A DNA stretch of 61,476 bases from DASXVX01 sp036504075 (GTDB lineage Bacteria; Bacillota; Sulfobacillia; Symbiobacteriales; Symbiobacteriaceae): positions 1 to 61,476 of the forward strand of contig DASXVX010000064.1 in NCBI GenBank assembly GCA_036504075.1, given 5' to 3'. Both the position numbers and the translations under genes were made by a program. The first letter of the stretch is position 1; each line of letters begins with the position of its first letter. Shown one piece after another: positions 51,300-60,512 of the stretch. The notes below the pieces were generated by a model that saw only the letters and a program-made list of their open reading frames with translations, was not told where the DNA came from and did no database searches.

Positions 51300-51830
51300 T
51301 CAGTTCGTTTCGCCGATGATCCCGATAAACGGCAGATTGCGGTACTGCTCCGCATAGTCGATACCATACCCCACGATAAACTCATCGGGAATCGTAAATC
51401 CGGTGTAATCCACATGCACCTCGGTCTTCCGCCGGGACGGTTTGTCCAGCAGCACGCAGATTTTGACGCTGGTGGGATGCTGATGCTCCAGGTACTCCCG
51501 CAGGTAGCGGAGCGTCAGCCCCGAGTCGACAATGTCCTCCACCAGGAGCACATGCCGGCCTGCCACGCTGGCGTCCAGGTCCTTGATGATCTTGACGACG
51601 CCGGAGGACTCCGTCCCCTGCCCGTAGCTGGAGACCGCCATGAAGTCCACCTCAGCCCGCACCGTCATGGTCCTGAGCAGGTCGGCACAGAAGACGAACG
51701 CCCCTTTCAGGATGCCGACCACCAGCACCTCCTGCCCGGCATAGTCCTGAGAAATCCGGGCGCCCAGTTCGGCCACCTTCGTTTGAATCTGTTCGACGGA
51801 CAGCAACTGCCCGACCAGGCCCTTCGCCAC
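51300..51830 (-). CDS. hpt: Hypoxanthine phosphoribosyltransferase
   Basis: This 176-residue protein contains the PRPP-binding motif VLLVEDIVDSGLTL and the VGILKGAFVFCADLLR, SSYGQGTESSG and VGYGIDYAEQYRNLPFIG segments, all typical of bacterial Hpt. It salvages hypoxanthine and guanine to IMP and GMP. The GTG at 51830 has GGAAAGGG six bases upstream; an ATG at 51836 is the alternative start. Confidence 0.95.
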   Translation of the reverse strand: MAKGLVGQLLSVEQIQTKVAELGARISQDYAGQEVLVVGILKGAFVFCADLLRTMTVRAEVDFMAVSSYGQGTESSGVVKIIKDLDASVAGRHVLLVEDIVDSGLTLRYLREYLEHQHPTSVKICVLLDKPSRRKTEVHVDYTGFTIPDEFIVGYGIDYAEQYRNLPFIGIIGETN

Positions 51831-52025
51831 ACCCATCACCCTTTCCAGCCGATTGGCTCGTTTTTAACGATCAACGGTCGATTTTCCCCGACCAACCGTC
51901 AGTACGATCCGCGGCCCGGACTTATTCCCACTCATCGGAACTGCGCCGCATCTGACCGGAATTCGCGCCGCTACCCAGCCCGCTTGGGTACAGTAAAGCC
52001 GACAGATATACGGGAGGGGTCCACA

Positions 52026-52553
52026 ATGGCGTTGGATACACGTTTAGTTGAGCAGGCGACCTCTGAATTTCACGTGGCCGCCCCCGGTGGACAGGGCGCC
52101 CGTGCTCTGGCATGCATGCTGGCTGACGTCGGCCAAATGCACGGCCTTTCGGCGCTCTCCAAGCGTTCCGGCACGGACCCGCAGAAAGTGCGTGGTTCTC
52201 ATCAGACGGAAACGGCCACCGTCCGCTTTTCAAATACCGACGGACAGCCCTTCCGGGTGACGGCGGTCATGCATCCGGAGCTCATGGACAAAGCCGGTGA
52301 CGGATTGCTGCTGGTCAACTGCCGGCAGCCGATTGAGACCGGAACGGTCAGGTCCATCGATGCCGCCGGCATCGCTCAGGCGCTGGGTGTTCCCGCGTAC
52401 CTGCCCATGCTTGGTGCCCTCGCAAAATCGGCCGGCTGGGCCGACCTGAACCGGGTCAAGACCGCCGTGAAGATGATCCTGGAGGACCTCGCCCCGTACT
52501 GGGTCGAGCCGGGCCTGGCGGCGGTCGAAGCCGGATACTGCTCCCTCGCATAG
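52026..52553 (+). CDS. Stand-alone 2-oxoacid oxidoreductase gamma-type domain protein
   Basis: This 175-residue protein starts at an ATG after GGGAGGGG. It resembles the catalytic gamma domain of pyruvate/2-oxoacid:ferredoxin oxidoreductases (PF01558 type): an early GGQGARALACMLADVGQ, a central VNCRQPI segment and YLPMLGALAKSAGW near the C-terminus. No alpha, beta or delta subunits are adjacent, so partners must be encoded elsewhere or the domain has another use. Confidence 0.7.
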   Translation: MALDTRLVEQATSEFHVAAPGGQGARALACMLADVGQMHGLSALSKRSGTDPQKVRGSHQTETATVRFSNTDGQPFRVTAVMHPELMDKAGDGLLLVNCRQPIETGTVRSIDAAGIAQALGVPAYLPMLGALAKSAGWADLNRVKTAVKMILEDLAPYWVEPGLAAVEAGYCSLA

Positions 52554-52558
52554 CAGCG

Positions 52559-52583
52559 AAGTCCGTGGCCAGTCCACGGACTT
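52559..52583 (+). terminator. Terminator after the gamma-type protein gene
   Basis: The arms AAGTCCGTGG / CCACGGACTT are followed by TTTTCTCC. Confidence 0.85.
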
Positions 52584-52697
52584 TTTTCTCCACCGCTCTA
52601 GTATATCACGCCCAAGATGGAGGCCCGGCGCAAGCGCCGGCTGGGAATGGCGGATCTGACCATCGTAGGTCAAATGAACAGTAAATGAACGGCAAAA

Positions 52698-52725
52698 ACG
52701 GGAGCGAGGTTTTCCCCGCTCCCGT
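52698..52725 (-). terminator. Terminator of the DUF5667 gene
   Basis: The arms ACGGGAGC / GCTCCCGT are followed by TTTTT on the minus strand. Confidence 0.8.
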
Positions 52726-52735
52726 CGCTTACCTG

Positions 52736-53899
52736 CTAGTCGTGCTTGCCCTTGCTGTTCTTGCTCTCCTTGCTCTCCTTGCTCTCCTTGCTGTCCTTCT
52801 TCTCCTTGTGCTCGCCCTGCTGCTGCTTGCCCTGCTCCTTCTTAAACTCCGGCTGGGTGGCATGCTGCACGGCGCCCATCTTCACACCCAGCTCCTTGGC
52901 CATCCGCCCGAGGCCGGGGTTCTGCTTGAACATCTCCATGACTTGCTCCGGGGTCTTGCCGGAGGCTTCGGCCATGGCCTGCAGAAGCAGCTGCATCCGG
53001 AGGGACACATGCCGTTCGTGCTCGTCCTTGTCGTCCTGATCGTCCTTGTCTTCCTGATCCTGCGACTTGGCCGGGTCCACGGTCGTAGTCCCAGTCGCCG
53101 TGGTAGTCGCCGAGGTGGTTGCCGGAGTGGTAGTCGTACCGGTCGCCGGAGTGGTGGCCGAGACCGGCGCCGTGCCCACATGCGTCAGCAGGTCGACGAT
53201 CACGGGCTCAATCTGGGCCTTGACGTCCTCCGGTGCATGCTTGATGGCCACACCCAGAACGACGGCGAACTTGACCTGATCCTCCTGAATCTGATTGGCC
53301 AGCCTGGAGACGTCCTTGCTGGCTTTAATGGCGGCACTCATCTGGGCCTCGGCGGCAGCCATCTTTGCCTTGGCCTCCTGCAGCGCCTGCTGGGCCAGGT
53401 CCAATTTGCCGGCATCGGCCATCGCCTTGGCTTCGGCCATGCGGGTCTGCGCCTGCTGCTCGAGGATGGCGCCCTTATCGGCGGCATCCCGGATGAGGGC
53501 GACCTGGACCTTCTCGAACCAGAGCTTCAGACCATAGAAGAGCTTATCCGGGGTGACCGTTACATCCGGCAGTTGAACATCTGTCGTCGTGCCGGTCCCC
53601 GTGACGGCCGTCGTCGTGCCGGTCGTCGTGCCGGTCGTCGTGCCGGTCGTCGTGGGGGTCGTCGTGGGGGTCGCCGTGCCTGTCGTCGTGGGGGTCGCCG
53701 TGACGGCCGTCGTGGGGGTCGTCGTGCCCGTCGTCGTGGGGGTCGCCGTGACGGCCGTCGTGGGGGTCGTCGTGCCGGTGGTGGTCTGGACGGTCGTGTC
53801 GGTCTGCGTGGTGGGCGGCTGCGTGGTGTCGGCCAGGGCCGCGGAACCGGAGACGAGGAGCGTAGCAACAAGGGCAGTGCCCGCAATAATCTTCTTCAT
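52736..53899 (-). CDS. Exported DUF5667-like protein with Thr-rich and charged low-complexity regions
   Basis: This 387-residue protein has a signal peptide (residues 1-23). A Thr/Pro repeat tract follows (25-105; TTTPTTAVTATPTT-type units), then a DUF5667-type helical domain (PDKLFYGLKLWFEKVQVALI and QQALQEAKAKMAAAEAQ), a second Thr-rich linker (245-275), an acidic stretch and a basic Lys/Glu/Ser tail (KESKESKESKNSK). The Thr tracts suggest an extended, possibly glycosylated stalk. Related proteins are exported and of unknown function. Confidence 0.82.
   Translation of the reverse strand: MKKIIAGTALVATLLVSGSAALADTTQPPTTQTDTTVQTTTGTTTPTTAVTATPTTTGTTTPTTAVTATPTTTGTATPTTTPTTTGTTTGTTTGTTTAVTGTGTTTDVQLPDVTVTPDKLFYGLKLWFEKVQVALIRDAADKGAILEQQAQTRMAEAKAMADAGKLDLAQQALQEAKAKMAAAEAQMSAAIKASKDVSRLANQIQEDQVKFAVVLGVAIKHAPEDVKAQIEPVIVDLLTHVGTAPVSATTPATGTTTTPATTSATTTATGTTTVDPAKSQDQEDKDDQDDKDEHERHVSLRMQLLLQAMAEASGKTPEQVMEMFKQNPGLGRMAKELGVKMGAVQHATQPEFKKEQGKQQQGEHKEKKDSKESKESKESKNSKGKHD
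53590..53800. repeat. Tandem repeat coding the Thr-rich stalk
   Basis: Units of about 45-48 bp, built from GTCGTCGTGGGGGTCGCCGT-like blocks, repeat with small changes. Such tracts can change length by slippage, altering stalk length. Confidence 0.7.
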
Positions 53900-54053
53900 A
53901 AAGTGATATACCCCCTAGGCGTATTGTTTTCGGGGCTGTGTGACTGTAGCGTTTGCGGTCCCGGCCGGGGTGTCGCTCGCTCTTGTCACATGATGCGCCC
54001 CGCCGAACTCCTTTCTGGGGGTTCCACATCTGGAAATATCGCGAAAATCGCAA

Positions 54054-54076
54054 AGGAGGGGGCAAACGCCCCTCCT
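54054..54076 (-). terminator. Terminator of the M42 peptidase gene
   Basis: The arms GGAGGGGGC / GCCCCTCC enclose AAAC. T-rich sequence follows on the minus strand. Confidence 0.6.
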
Positions 54077-54096
54077 CCGATATGTACGACGCCGAC

Positions 54097-55179
54097 CTAA
54101 CGCGTATTCGCTTTGATCTTCCGGACGGTCTCGCCATCCAGCTTCTTGACCACCGCTGCCACCAGCTTGGCGGCGTTCTCCATGTCGTCCCGATGGATCA
54201 GGCCGGCGTGGCTGTGAATGTACCGGGTGGCGAAACCGATGACGATAGACGGCACACCCTGCCCGTAAACGTGCATCCGACCCGCATCGGTGCCGCCGCC
54301 GGAGATGGCGTCAAACTGGTACGGGATATGCAGCGCGTCGGCGGTGTCGGTCACCATGTTACGCAGCGCCTGATTCGGGATCATGGAACCATCGTAGACC
54401 AACACCAGGGGCCCCTTGCCCATCTTGCCCTGGGCTTCGGCCTCATCGACCCCCGGCACGTCCCCGGCAATGCCAACATCCAGTGCGATGCCGATATCCG
54501 GCTGAATGGTACTGGACATGGTAATCGCCCCCCGCAGGCCCACTTCCTCCTGAACGTTGCCTGCGGCGTAAACGGCGTTGGGGTGCTCCTGCCCCTGCAG
54601 TTCTTCCAGCGCCATGATGGCGACGGCGCAGCCCGCCCGGTTGTCCCAGGCCTTGTTGAGCAGGATCTTCGGGTTTGGCATGACCGTAAAGTCGCAATGC
54701 GGGACGATGGGGTCGCCTGGCCGCACGCCGAACTCCATGGCCTCCTCCTTGCTGGCGGCGCCAATGTCGATGAACATATCCTTGATCTGAACAACCTTGT
54801 TTCGCTCTTCCTGGGGCAGGATGTGCGGCGGCTTGGAACCTACCACGCCAGTCAGATTGCCCTTGCGGGTGATCACCTTGACCCGCTGCGCCAGCATCAC
54901 CTGGCTCCACCAACCGCCAACGGGCTGAAGTTTGAGGAAGCCCTTGTCGGTGATCATGGTGACCATCCAGCCGACCTCGTCCAGGTGGCCGGCGATCATA
55001 ATCCGCGGGCCGCCCTGCTTGCCGATCTTCACGCCGGCCACCGACCCGAGGTTGTCGGTGATCATTTCCTGGCACAGGGGCTTCAGGTATTTCTGCATCA
55101 CCTGGCGGACCGGTTCCTCGTATCCCGAAATGCCAGGGGCGCACGTCAATTCCTCGTACATCGTCAGCCGAGAATCCAC
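54097..55179 (-). CDS. M42-family aminopeptidase (FrvX/YtoP/PepA type)
   Basis: This 360-residue protein has the full set of dinuclear metal ligands: AGHLDEVG (His), AWDNRAGC (bridging Asp), QEEVGLRG (catalytic Glu and ligand), ALDVGIAGD and RYIHSHAG. The family forms tetrahedral dodecamers that trim peptides in the cytoplasm. The start at 55179 is followed by the usual YEELTCAPGISGYEE opening. Confidence 0.94.
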   Translation of the reverse strand: MDSRLTMYEELTCAPGISGYEEPVRQVMQKYLKPLCQEMITDNLGSVAGVKIGKQGGPRIMIAGHLDEVGWMVTMITDKGFLKLQPVGGWWSQVMLAQRVKVITRKGNLTGVVGSKPPHILPQEERNKVVQIKDMFIDIGAASKEEAMEFGVRPGDPIVPHCDFTVMPNPKILLNKAWDNRAGCAVAIMALEELQGQEHPNAVYAAGNVQEEVGLRGAITMSSTIQPDIGIALDVGIAGDVPGVDEAEAQGKMGKGPLVLVYDGSMIPNQALRNMVTDTADALHIPYQFDAISGGGTDAGRMHVYGQGVPSIVIGFATRYIHSHAGLIHRDDMENAAKLVAAVVKKLDGETVRKIKANTR

Positions 55180-55435
55180 TTGGATACAGCCTCCGTTTCT
55201 GGATTGGGCTCAGGGGGGTACCTTATGCGAACCTGTATAGTCTCATGTGCACTCCTGCACTCATTCAGGTAGTCCCAGGTTCCAACTGCCGTCAGATAGA
55301 GTGGGGGCGAACACGTAGAACGCCTAACCCCCTATGGCCTTTCTGCCTATTGCACCCCCTATTAGCGCCGTTTATCCTTAAGTAGAGTTCATGCGCCTCA
55401 GTTATGCGAATAGTCACTGGAATCGAGGGATGCTT

Positions 55436-56326
55436 ATGCTTATGGGATATCTTCAGGTCTTCTGCGATATTATCGAAACCAAGAGTTTTTCCAAAGCTGC
55501 CGCACGGAACTTCATCTCACAGCCGGCCGTCAGCCAGCAGGTGAAAGCGCTCGAAGAGCATTTTCATCAGAAGCTGATTGAACGGTCTCCTCAAGGCATT
55601 TATCCGACGGAAGCCGGGCGCCTTTTCTACCAGGGAGCCCGTGAAATCTTGGAGCGCTATCAGACGCTGGAACGGCAGATGATGGACCTCACTCAGACCG
55701 TTGCCGGCACCATTCGCGTCGCCACTGTTTACAGCGTGGGCCTGCATGACTTGCCGCCTTACATCAAGAAGTTCATCCAGGCCTATCCCCAGGCCCGCAT
55801 CCATGTGGAATACAGCCGAACGAATAAGATCTATGAAGCGGTTCGTCAGAACCAGGTGGATGTCGGCATCGTGGCCTATCCGCAGGAAAGCCGTCAGCTT
55901 GGCGTGGTGCCGCTGGCCAGCGACGAACTGGTGGTCATTGTCAGCCCGAGCCATCCGTTGGCCCAATCCAACAAGCCGGTGGAACTAAAGACCCTGGCCC
56001 ACCAGCACTTCGTTGCCTTCGAACCCGATATCCCCACCCGCAAGGCCATCGACCGGGTGCTGCATGACCAGGGCGTCGAAGTCGATGTCGTCCAGGAGTT
56101 CGACAACGTCGAAACCATCAAACGCTCCGTCGAGGCGGATTGCGGCATTAGCGTCATCCCCCGCCGGACGGCCCAGATGGAAGTGAAGGCCGGCTCGCTC
56201 ATCGCCCTGCCGATCGCGGACATGCGGCTGGAGCGGCCCGTCGGCGTCATCTACAAGCGGGGCAAGACATTCAGCAACACGCTCCAGAAGTTCATCGCCG
56301 TGATGACCGGCCGGGATGCAGTTTAA
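55436..56326 (+). CDS. LysR-family transcriptional regulator
   Basis: This 296-residue protein has an ATG seven bases after GAGGG; nearby ATGs at 55430 and 55442 are also possible. The N-terminal HTH is LQVFCDIIETKSFSKAAA...SQPAVSQQVKALEE. The C-terminal substrate-binding domain is intact (GTIRVATVYSVGLH, VDVGIVAYP, FDNVETIKRSVEADCGISVI). The last motif is typical of CysL/CysB-like members. It is divergent from the M42 peptidase. The target is unknown. Confidence 0.93.
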   Translation: MLMGYLQVFCDIIETKSFSKAAARNFISQPAVSQQVKALEEHFHQKLIERSPQGIYPTEAGRLFYQGAREILERYQTLERQMMDLTQTVAGTIRVATVYSVGLHDLPPYIKKFIQAYPQARIHVEYSRTNKIYEAVRQNQVDVGIVAYPQESRQLGVVPLASDELVVIVSPSHPLAQSNKPVELKTLAHQHFVAFEPDIPTRKAIDRVLHDQGVEVDVVQEFDNVETIKRSVEADCGISVIPRRTAQMEVKAGSLIALPIADMRLERPVGVIYKRGKTFSNTLQKFIAVMTGRDAV

Positions 56327-56339
56327 TATGCCGTAAAAC

Positions 56340-56367
56340 CAGCACCCTCACACACGTGGGGGTGCTG
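56340..56367 (+). terminator. Terminator of the LysR gene
   Basis: The arms CAGCACCCTCA / TGGGGGTGCTG contain a G-T pair; TTGTTTG follows. Confidence 0.8.
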
Positions 56368-56437
56368 TTGTTTGCGGACGCCGCCCGCGGGCACTTCAGC
56401 ACGGGACTGGTGAGGTCAGAGTCACGGGACGTAGTCT

Positions 56438-56463
56438 GGCGGTCCCCTCTTTATGGGACCGCC
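56438..56463. other. Hairpin in the leader of the actin-like gene
   Basis: The 9-bp perfect arms GGCGGTCCC / GGGACCGCC enclose CTCTTTAT, 100 bp upstream of the ParM-like gene. No T-run follows. It could be an attenuator or a protein-binding site. Confidence 0.4.
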
Positions 56464-56564
56464 CGCTCAATGTCGGACGAACAGGCAGGGATTGACGATC
56501 AGCCCACCTAAGCTTCCCGTACACGTGCAAGAAGTGTTTACAGCAAGGGAGGCTTGAACGGCGC

Positions 56565-57620
56565 ATGGTTAAACCCGTAGGCATTGATGTGGGATATGGG
56601 TTCGTGAAGGCATATGACAAGCAAGAATGGTTCACGTTCCCCAGTGTTGTGGGGCTCGCCGGCGACACACCCCGTTACGGTGGGCTGAATGCCGGCTCCA
56701 AAGTCCGGAACATGTCGATCACGCTGGACGGCCAGGACTACCACGTCGGGGAACAGGCCGTTCGCCAATCCACATTCGCCTTCCGCTCGCTCTCGCAGTC
56801 GCGCTTGGAGGCGAATGAGTTCAAAGTGCTTTGCCTGACCGGACTGGGGCTCATGGCCGACCGCCCTAACACCAGCATGAACGTGGTGACGGGCCTCCCG
56901 CCCGGGCTGATGTACCAGGAAGCGAAGATCATGCAAATGCTCCGGGGCGACCACCGAGTGGCGCTCCGCCTGGGCAAAGACATTCTGGAGCGGACCATCA
57001 GCGTGGAGAACGTGCAAGTATTTCCGCAACCCATGGGTACATACTTTGCGGAAGTCCTGGACAGCAAGGGTCAGGTCAAAGACGACACGCTGGTCTCCAG
57101 CCGCGTTGCGGTGGTGGATATCGGGTACGGCACCACGGACCTGGCGGTCGTGGACGCCGGCGAGTACGTCCCGCACCTCAGCCGGTCGGTACCGGTAGGC
57201 TTTGCGGCGGTGTCTGATGTGATCAGCGAGAAGCTGCGCCGGGAGTTCGGCCTCCTGCGTGAGTCCTACGTGCTGGATCAGGCGGTCTCGGCGGGGTCAC
57301 TGAAAGTGGCCGGCCAGACGAAAGACATCACGCCGATCCGCGATCTGGCGTACAAGGGCCTGGCCACAAAACTGCTCACGGAGATTTTCTCCTCCTGGGA
57401 CCCACGGGCCATGGACACGATCATCTTCACCGGCGGCGGCAGCAAGCCGCTCGAACCGTACCTCCTGCCGCACTTCACCAATGCCCACCGGGTGGACCCG
57501 GGCCAAACGGCGAACGCCCGTGGCTTCCTCCTCTGGGCCGACCGGCTCTCGGTGCCGGCCGCTCCCGAGTTCGGCCGCCACATGGACGAGTCCGCTTTCC
57601 CCCGGACCAGCCCCCGCTAG
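56565..57620 (+). CDS. ParM/Alp-type actin-like ATPase
   Basis: This 351-residue protein contains actin-fold phosphate motifs GIDVGYGFVKAY (phosphate 1), VAVVDIGYGTTDLAVVD (phosphate 2) and IIFTGGGSKPLEPYL (adenosine). The N-terminal region is of the ALP_N/StbA type seen in plasmid-segregation filaments. No parR gene or iteron-like parC site is evident next to it, so it may be chromosomal, phage- or element-derived. It converges on the two unknown genes at 57665-58849. Confidence 0.85.
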   Translation: MVKPVGIDVGYGFVKAYDKQEWFTFPSVVGLAGDTPRYGGLNAGSKVRNMSITLDGQDYHVGEQAVRQSTFAFRSLSQSRLEANEFKVLCLTGLGLMADRPNTSMNVVTGLPPGLMYQEAKIMQMLRGDHRVALRLGKDILERTISVENVQVFPQPMGTYFAEVLDSKGQVKDDTLVSSRVAVVDIGYGTTDLAVVDAGEYVPHLSRSVPVGFAAVSDVISEKLRREFGLLRESYVLDQAVSAGSLKVAGQTKDITPIRDLAYKGLATKLLTEIFSSWDPRAMDTIIFTGGGSKPLEPYLLPHFTNAHRVDPGQTANARGFLLWADRLSVPAAPEFGRHMDESAFPRTSPR

Positions 57621-57627
57621 CCTGGAG

Positions 57628-57664
57628 ACGAAACGGCGCCCTCGCTCTTGCGGGGGCGCTTCGT
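57628..57664. terminator. Terminator between convergent genes
   Basis: An imperfect stem pairs ACGAA / TTCGT outside and GCGCCCTCGC / GCGGGGGCGC inside, with a TCTT loop. Confidence 0.6.
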
Positions 57665-58048
57665 TTATGACTTCACGACCGTGATGAACTCGATCTGCAG
57701 GCTGCCCATGCCCAGAGCGGGAAACCCGGTCTCCGTGCAGGCCGGCACGGTCGCCACGTTGATTTGATACCGCAGCTTGCTGCCGGGCGGCCAGGGCGCC
57801 CCGGGCAGCAGGATTTCGGCGGGGTCCGCCGGCTTGCCGGGCGCGGTCGGCGGCAGAGCCGGCGTGGCGCCAATGGCAAACTGGAGCGGTACGGTCAGCT
57901 TCACGTTCCCGACGGTCGCCAGCACCGGCGCCGGCGCATCGGGCCCCACCCGCCGGAGCTCAGGCTGCGCCAGGTACTCCAGGGTTTGCTGCACTTCGTG
58001 TTGCGCCAGGGCCAGGAACGCCGAGAGCTTGAGCACATTGCCGGCCAC
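57665..58048 (-). CDS. Hypothetical protein
   Basis: This 127-residue protein has a GTG start eight bases after GGAGG. The N-terminus is helical (LKLSAFLALAQHEVQQTLEYL). The remainder is beta-rich (VGNVKLTVPLQFAIGATPAL, LRYQINVATV, LQIEFITVV). The family is unknown. It follows the disrupted gene at 58118 by 69 bp and is likely part of the same former operon. Confidence 0.65.
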   Translation of the reverse strand: MAGNVLKLSAFLALAQHEVQQTLEYLAQPELRRVGPDAPAPVLATVGNVKLTVPLQFAIGATPALPPTAPGKPADPAEILLPGAPWPPGSKLRYQINVATVPACTETGFPALGMGSLQIEFITVVKS

Positions 58049-58117
58049 AGGGGCCACCTCCGTAAGGGCAGGGGCCCCGGCCCGGAAGGCCGGAGCCCCG
58101 CCGGATGAGGGGTCAGG

Positions 58118-58849
58118 TTAGCCCGGGTTCTGAGCCGGGGCCGGCGCCTTCGGCTTCACTTCGACCGAGGGGAAAGTCTGCGTGGCAAAGTTGACTTCGA
58201 CCTCACCGAGAATGTCGCCGACGACCCGGTCGGACTCCAGGCTCTGCTGGTTGACCGTGCTGACGTGGATGTTCCGGTAGGACGTCGAGCCCGCAATGCC
58301 AAAGATGGCCCCGAAGATCCCGCCAACGCCGGCGCTTGCCTGGAAGGCGGACTGGGCGATATCGCTCGAGCTCCGGCTGCGAACGTCGCTGGTCTGGACG
58401 TCGAAAGTCAGCTTGGACTTGATCCGGCCGTTGGTGAAGATGACCCGGGCGTAGCCCATCTGGACCAGCATCCGCAGCTGCTCGTACGAACCCTCGGCAG
58501 CGTTGTTCAGGACAGCCTGCACGGCGCCCTGAATCCGGGTCACGTTGTCCGCGGTGAAGGTGCCCGTCCCCGCGGCGCCGGGGTCGGTCAGGCCTTCGAT
58601 GTTGCCCACCCGGTTGATGATCTGCTGGTACAGCGCATGGTCATAAGTCTTGCCGGTCTGTACAGCAGTCTCGCCGCCTTCGCCCTGGAAGGCATCTTTC
58701 ATATACTGGGCCACGGACTCCGGCGTCACGACTTTCGCCTTGAAAGACTCCAGCCCGGCTTCCAGTTCCTTGACCAGTTCGGCATAGCTCTTTAGCTGCC
58801 GAACCGTCGCCCCAACGATCGCATCGACCGTATCACCAGAGAACCTACG
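58118..58849 (-). pseudogene. 5'-truncated gene next to the second serine recombinase
   Basis: The frame is open from just after a TAA at 58850-58852 to its stop at 58118, giving about 243 codons. The sequence is protein-like throughout (DTVDAIVGATVRQLKSYAEL, VTFDVQTSDV-like strands, SRSSSDIAQSAFQASAGVGG), but there is no start codon in the first 40 codons. Only a mid-protein GTG at 58729 exists. The recombinase gene begins about 50 bp beyond the break, matching the left-end layout of the 12.5-kb element. The protein family is unknown. Confidence 0.72.
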
Positions 58850-58900
58850 TTAACAGGAAACTGGACCCAGGATGTGGAAATACCATTCCTGGGAGATGAT

Positions 58901-60499
58901 GTGATCGTGATTCAGACGCCGAGTATTCATCCTGACAAAGTTGCGATCTACGTCCGGTGGTCAACCGACGAGCAGTCGGACGGTACCACCGCCGAAGTGC
59001 AGTTGGAGGCGTGCCAATCCTTCATCAAGAGTCAAGGGTGGCGGCCGAACCCGAAGCTGACTTTTATCGACGACGGCTACTCCGGCGGAACGCTGGACCG
59101 GCCGGCGATGACCGAGCTACGGAAACTCTGCACCCAGGCCGCCGTAGATTGCGTGGTCGTCTTCAAGCTGGACAGGCTCTCCCGCTCCGTTCTGGACACG
59201 GTGAACCTGCTCCTGAAAGAATGGGCTGACAAGGTCTACCTCAAATCGGCCCGGGAGCCCATCGATACAACCACGGCGATGGGCAAGCAGTTCTTCTACA
59301 TGTTGATCTCCTACGCCGAGTGGGAGCGAAATGTCATCCGAGAACGCACCATGTCCGGCCGACTGAAACGTGCGCAGGAAGGCCGCCACTTAACCAGGCC
59401 GCCCTTCGGCTATGCCCTGGGTGAACTGCACGGAGAGCGGGTAATCGTACCCGAAGAGGCGGACCTGGTACAGCAGATCTTCCAGCGCTACCTCGGCGGC
59501 ATGGGCGACCGGCAAATTGCCACCTGGCTTAACTCGCAGGGCCTCAGGACCCGCCAGGGGAATACATGGCACCCCAACTGCGTGAGGCATATGCTTACGA
59601 ACGCGCTCTACGCCGGCGTCGTTCGCTTCGGCCACAAGGCTCCCGGGAGCCAGCCTGGGACGGGCAACTCCAGACCCAAGGTCGCAGACCCCTTCCTGGT
59701 GGAGAGCGAGTCGAAGGCGCCGGCCATCGTTTCCAAGGAAGTCTTTGAAGGCGCCCTGGCCATCCGGGCCGGCCAGGCCAAGAAGGTGTCCGGCCGAGCA
59801 GCGGCCAGCCCCCACCTTCTCACCGGCCTACTCCGGTGCAAGTGCGGGTCTTCCATCCAGTTCAAGCAAATCAACAACAAGGCGAGGGAGAAGGGTGGCC
59901 TAAGATTCGGCTACTACATGTGCTGTGATAAGTTCGCCAAGGGCCGACACGGGTGTGAGTCTGGGTTCTTGCCTGCTGAAAAAGTCGACGAGGTCGTCGT
60001 AGAGCGCTTTCTGGCCAAGTTTGGTAACCCAAGCCGCAGGGTGGCCATGTTGGACGAAATGCTAGATGCCCGGACGGCATCGGACACGGTCGCCATCCGA
60101 CAGCGTCAGTCCGCCTTGCGGCAGGAAATCGACCGTCTGGAAAAGGGCCTGGTCCGGCTGGATGCGGACTACCTGAGTGGGGATTTGCCTGCCAAGCGTT
60201 ACGACGCCTTACATGGTCAGACAGAGGAGGCTTTGGACGCAGCCAAGGCTGAGTCACGGTCACTTGAGGCCGCTGCGGAGAGGCACGTCGTCCATGAGGA
60301 GCAGCGGCGGTCCCTGCTTGTCCAGTTGAAACAGGTCGACCATTGGGAATCCCTTACCGTCCAGGAACGCAAGCAACTCCTGTCAATCTTCATGGAGTCC
60401 ATCGTGGCTTGGCGACCGCTCCGTAGCCAGCACTGGGATTGCGAAATCCACTGGCGGTCCGATCCGGCGAATCTGGATTTGGAGCACCGGTCGCAGTGA
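58901..60499 (+). CDS. Large serine recombinase (second copy)
   Basis: This protein is about 532 residues long. The GTG at 58901 is preceded by GGGAG; a GTG at 58874 would add nine residues. Nucleophile Ser21 lies in VAIYVRWS. VVFKLDRLSRS, EPIDTTTAMGKQFFYML and YAEWERNVIRERT match the recombinase at 17400 closely. The zinc ribbon (LRCKCG...YYMCCDKF...GC) and coiled-coil tail are intact. It is the likely integrase of the second element. Confidence 0.92.
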   Translation: MIVIQTPSIHPDKVAIYVRWSTDEQSDGTTAEVQLEACQSFIKSQGWRPNPKLTFIDDGYSGGTLDRPAMTELRKLCTQAAVDCVVVFKLDRLSRSVLDTVNLLLKEWADKVYLKSAREPIDTTTAMGKQFFYMLISYAEWERNVIRERTMSGRLKRAQEGRHLTRPPFGYALGELHGERVIVPEEADLVQQIFQRYLGGMGDRQIATWLNSQGLRTRQGNTWHPNCVRHMLTNALYAGVVRFGHKAPGSQPGTGNSRPKVADPFLVESESKAPAIVSKEVFEGALAIRAGQAKKVSGRAAASPHLLTGLLRCKCGSSIQFKQINNKAREKGGLRFGYYMCCDKFAKGRHGCESGFLPAEKVDEVVVERFLAKFGNPSRRVAMLDEMLDARTASDTVAIRQRQSALRQEIDRLEKGLVRLDADYLSGDLPAKRYDALHGQTEEALDAAKAESRSLEAAAERHVVHEEQRRSLLVQLKQVDHWESLTVQERKQLLSIFMESIVAWRPLRSQHWDCEIHWRSDPANLDLEHRSQ

Positions 60500-60512
60500 G
60501 CTACGCACCAGA

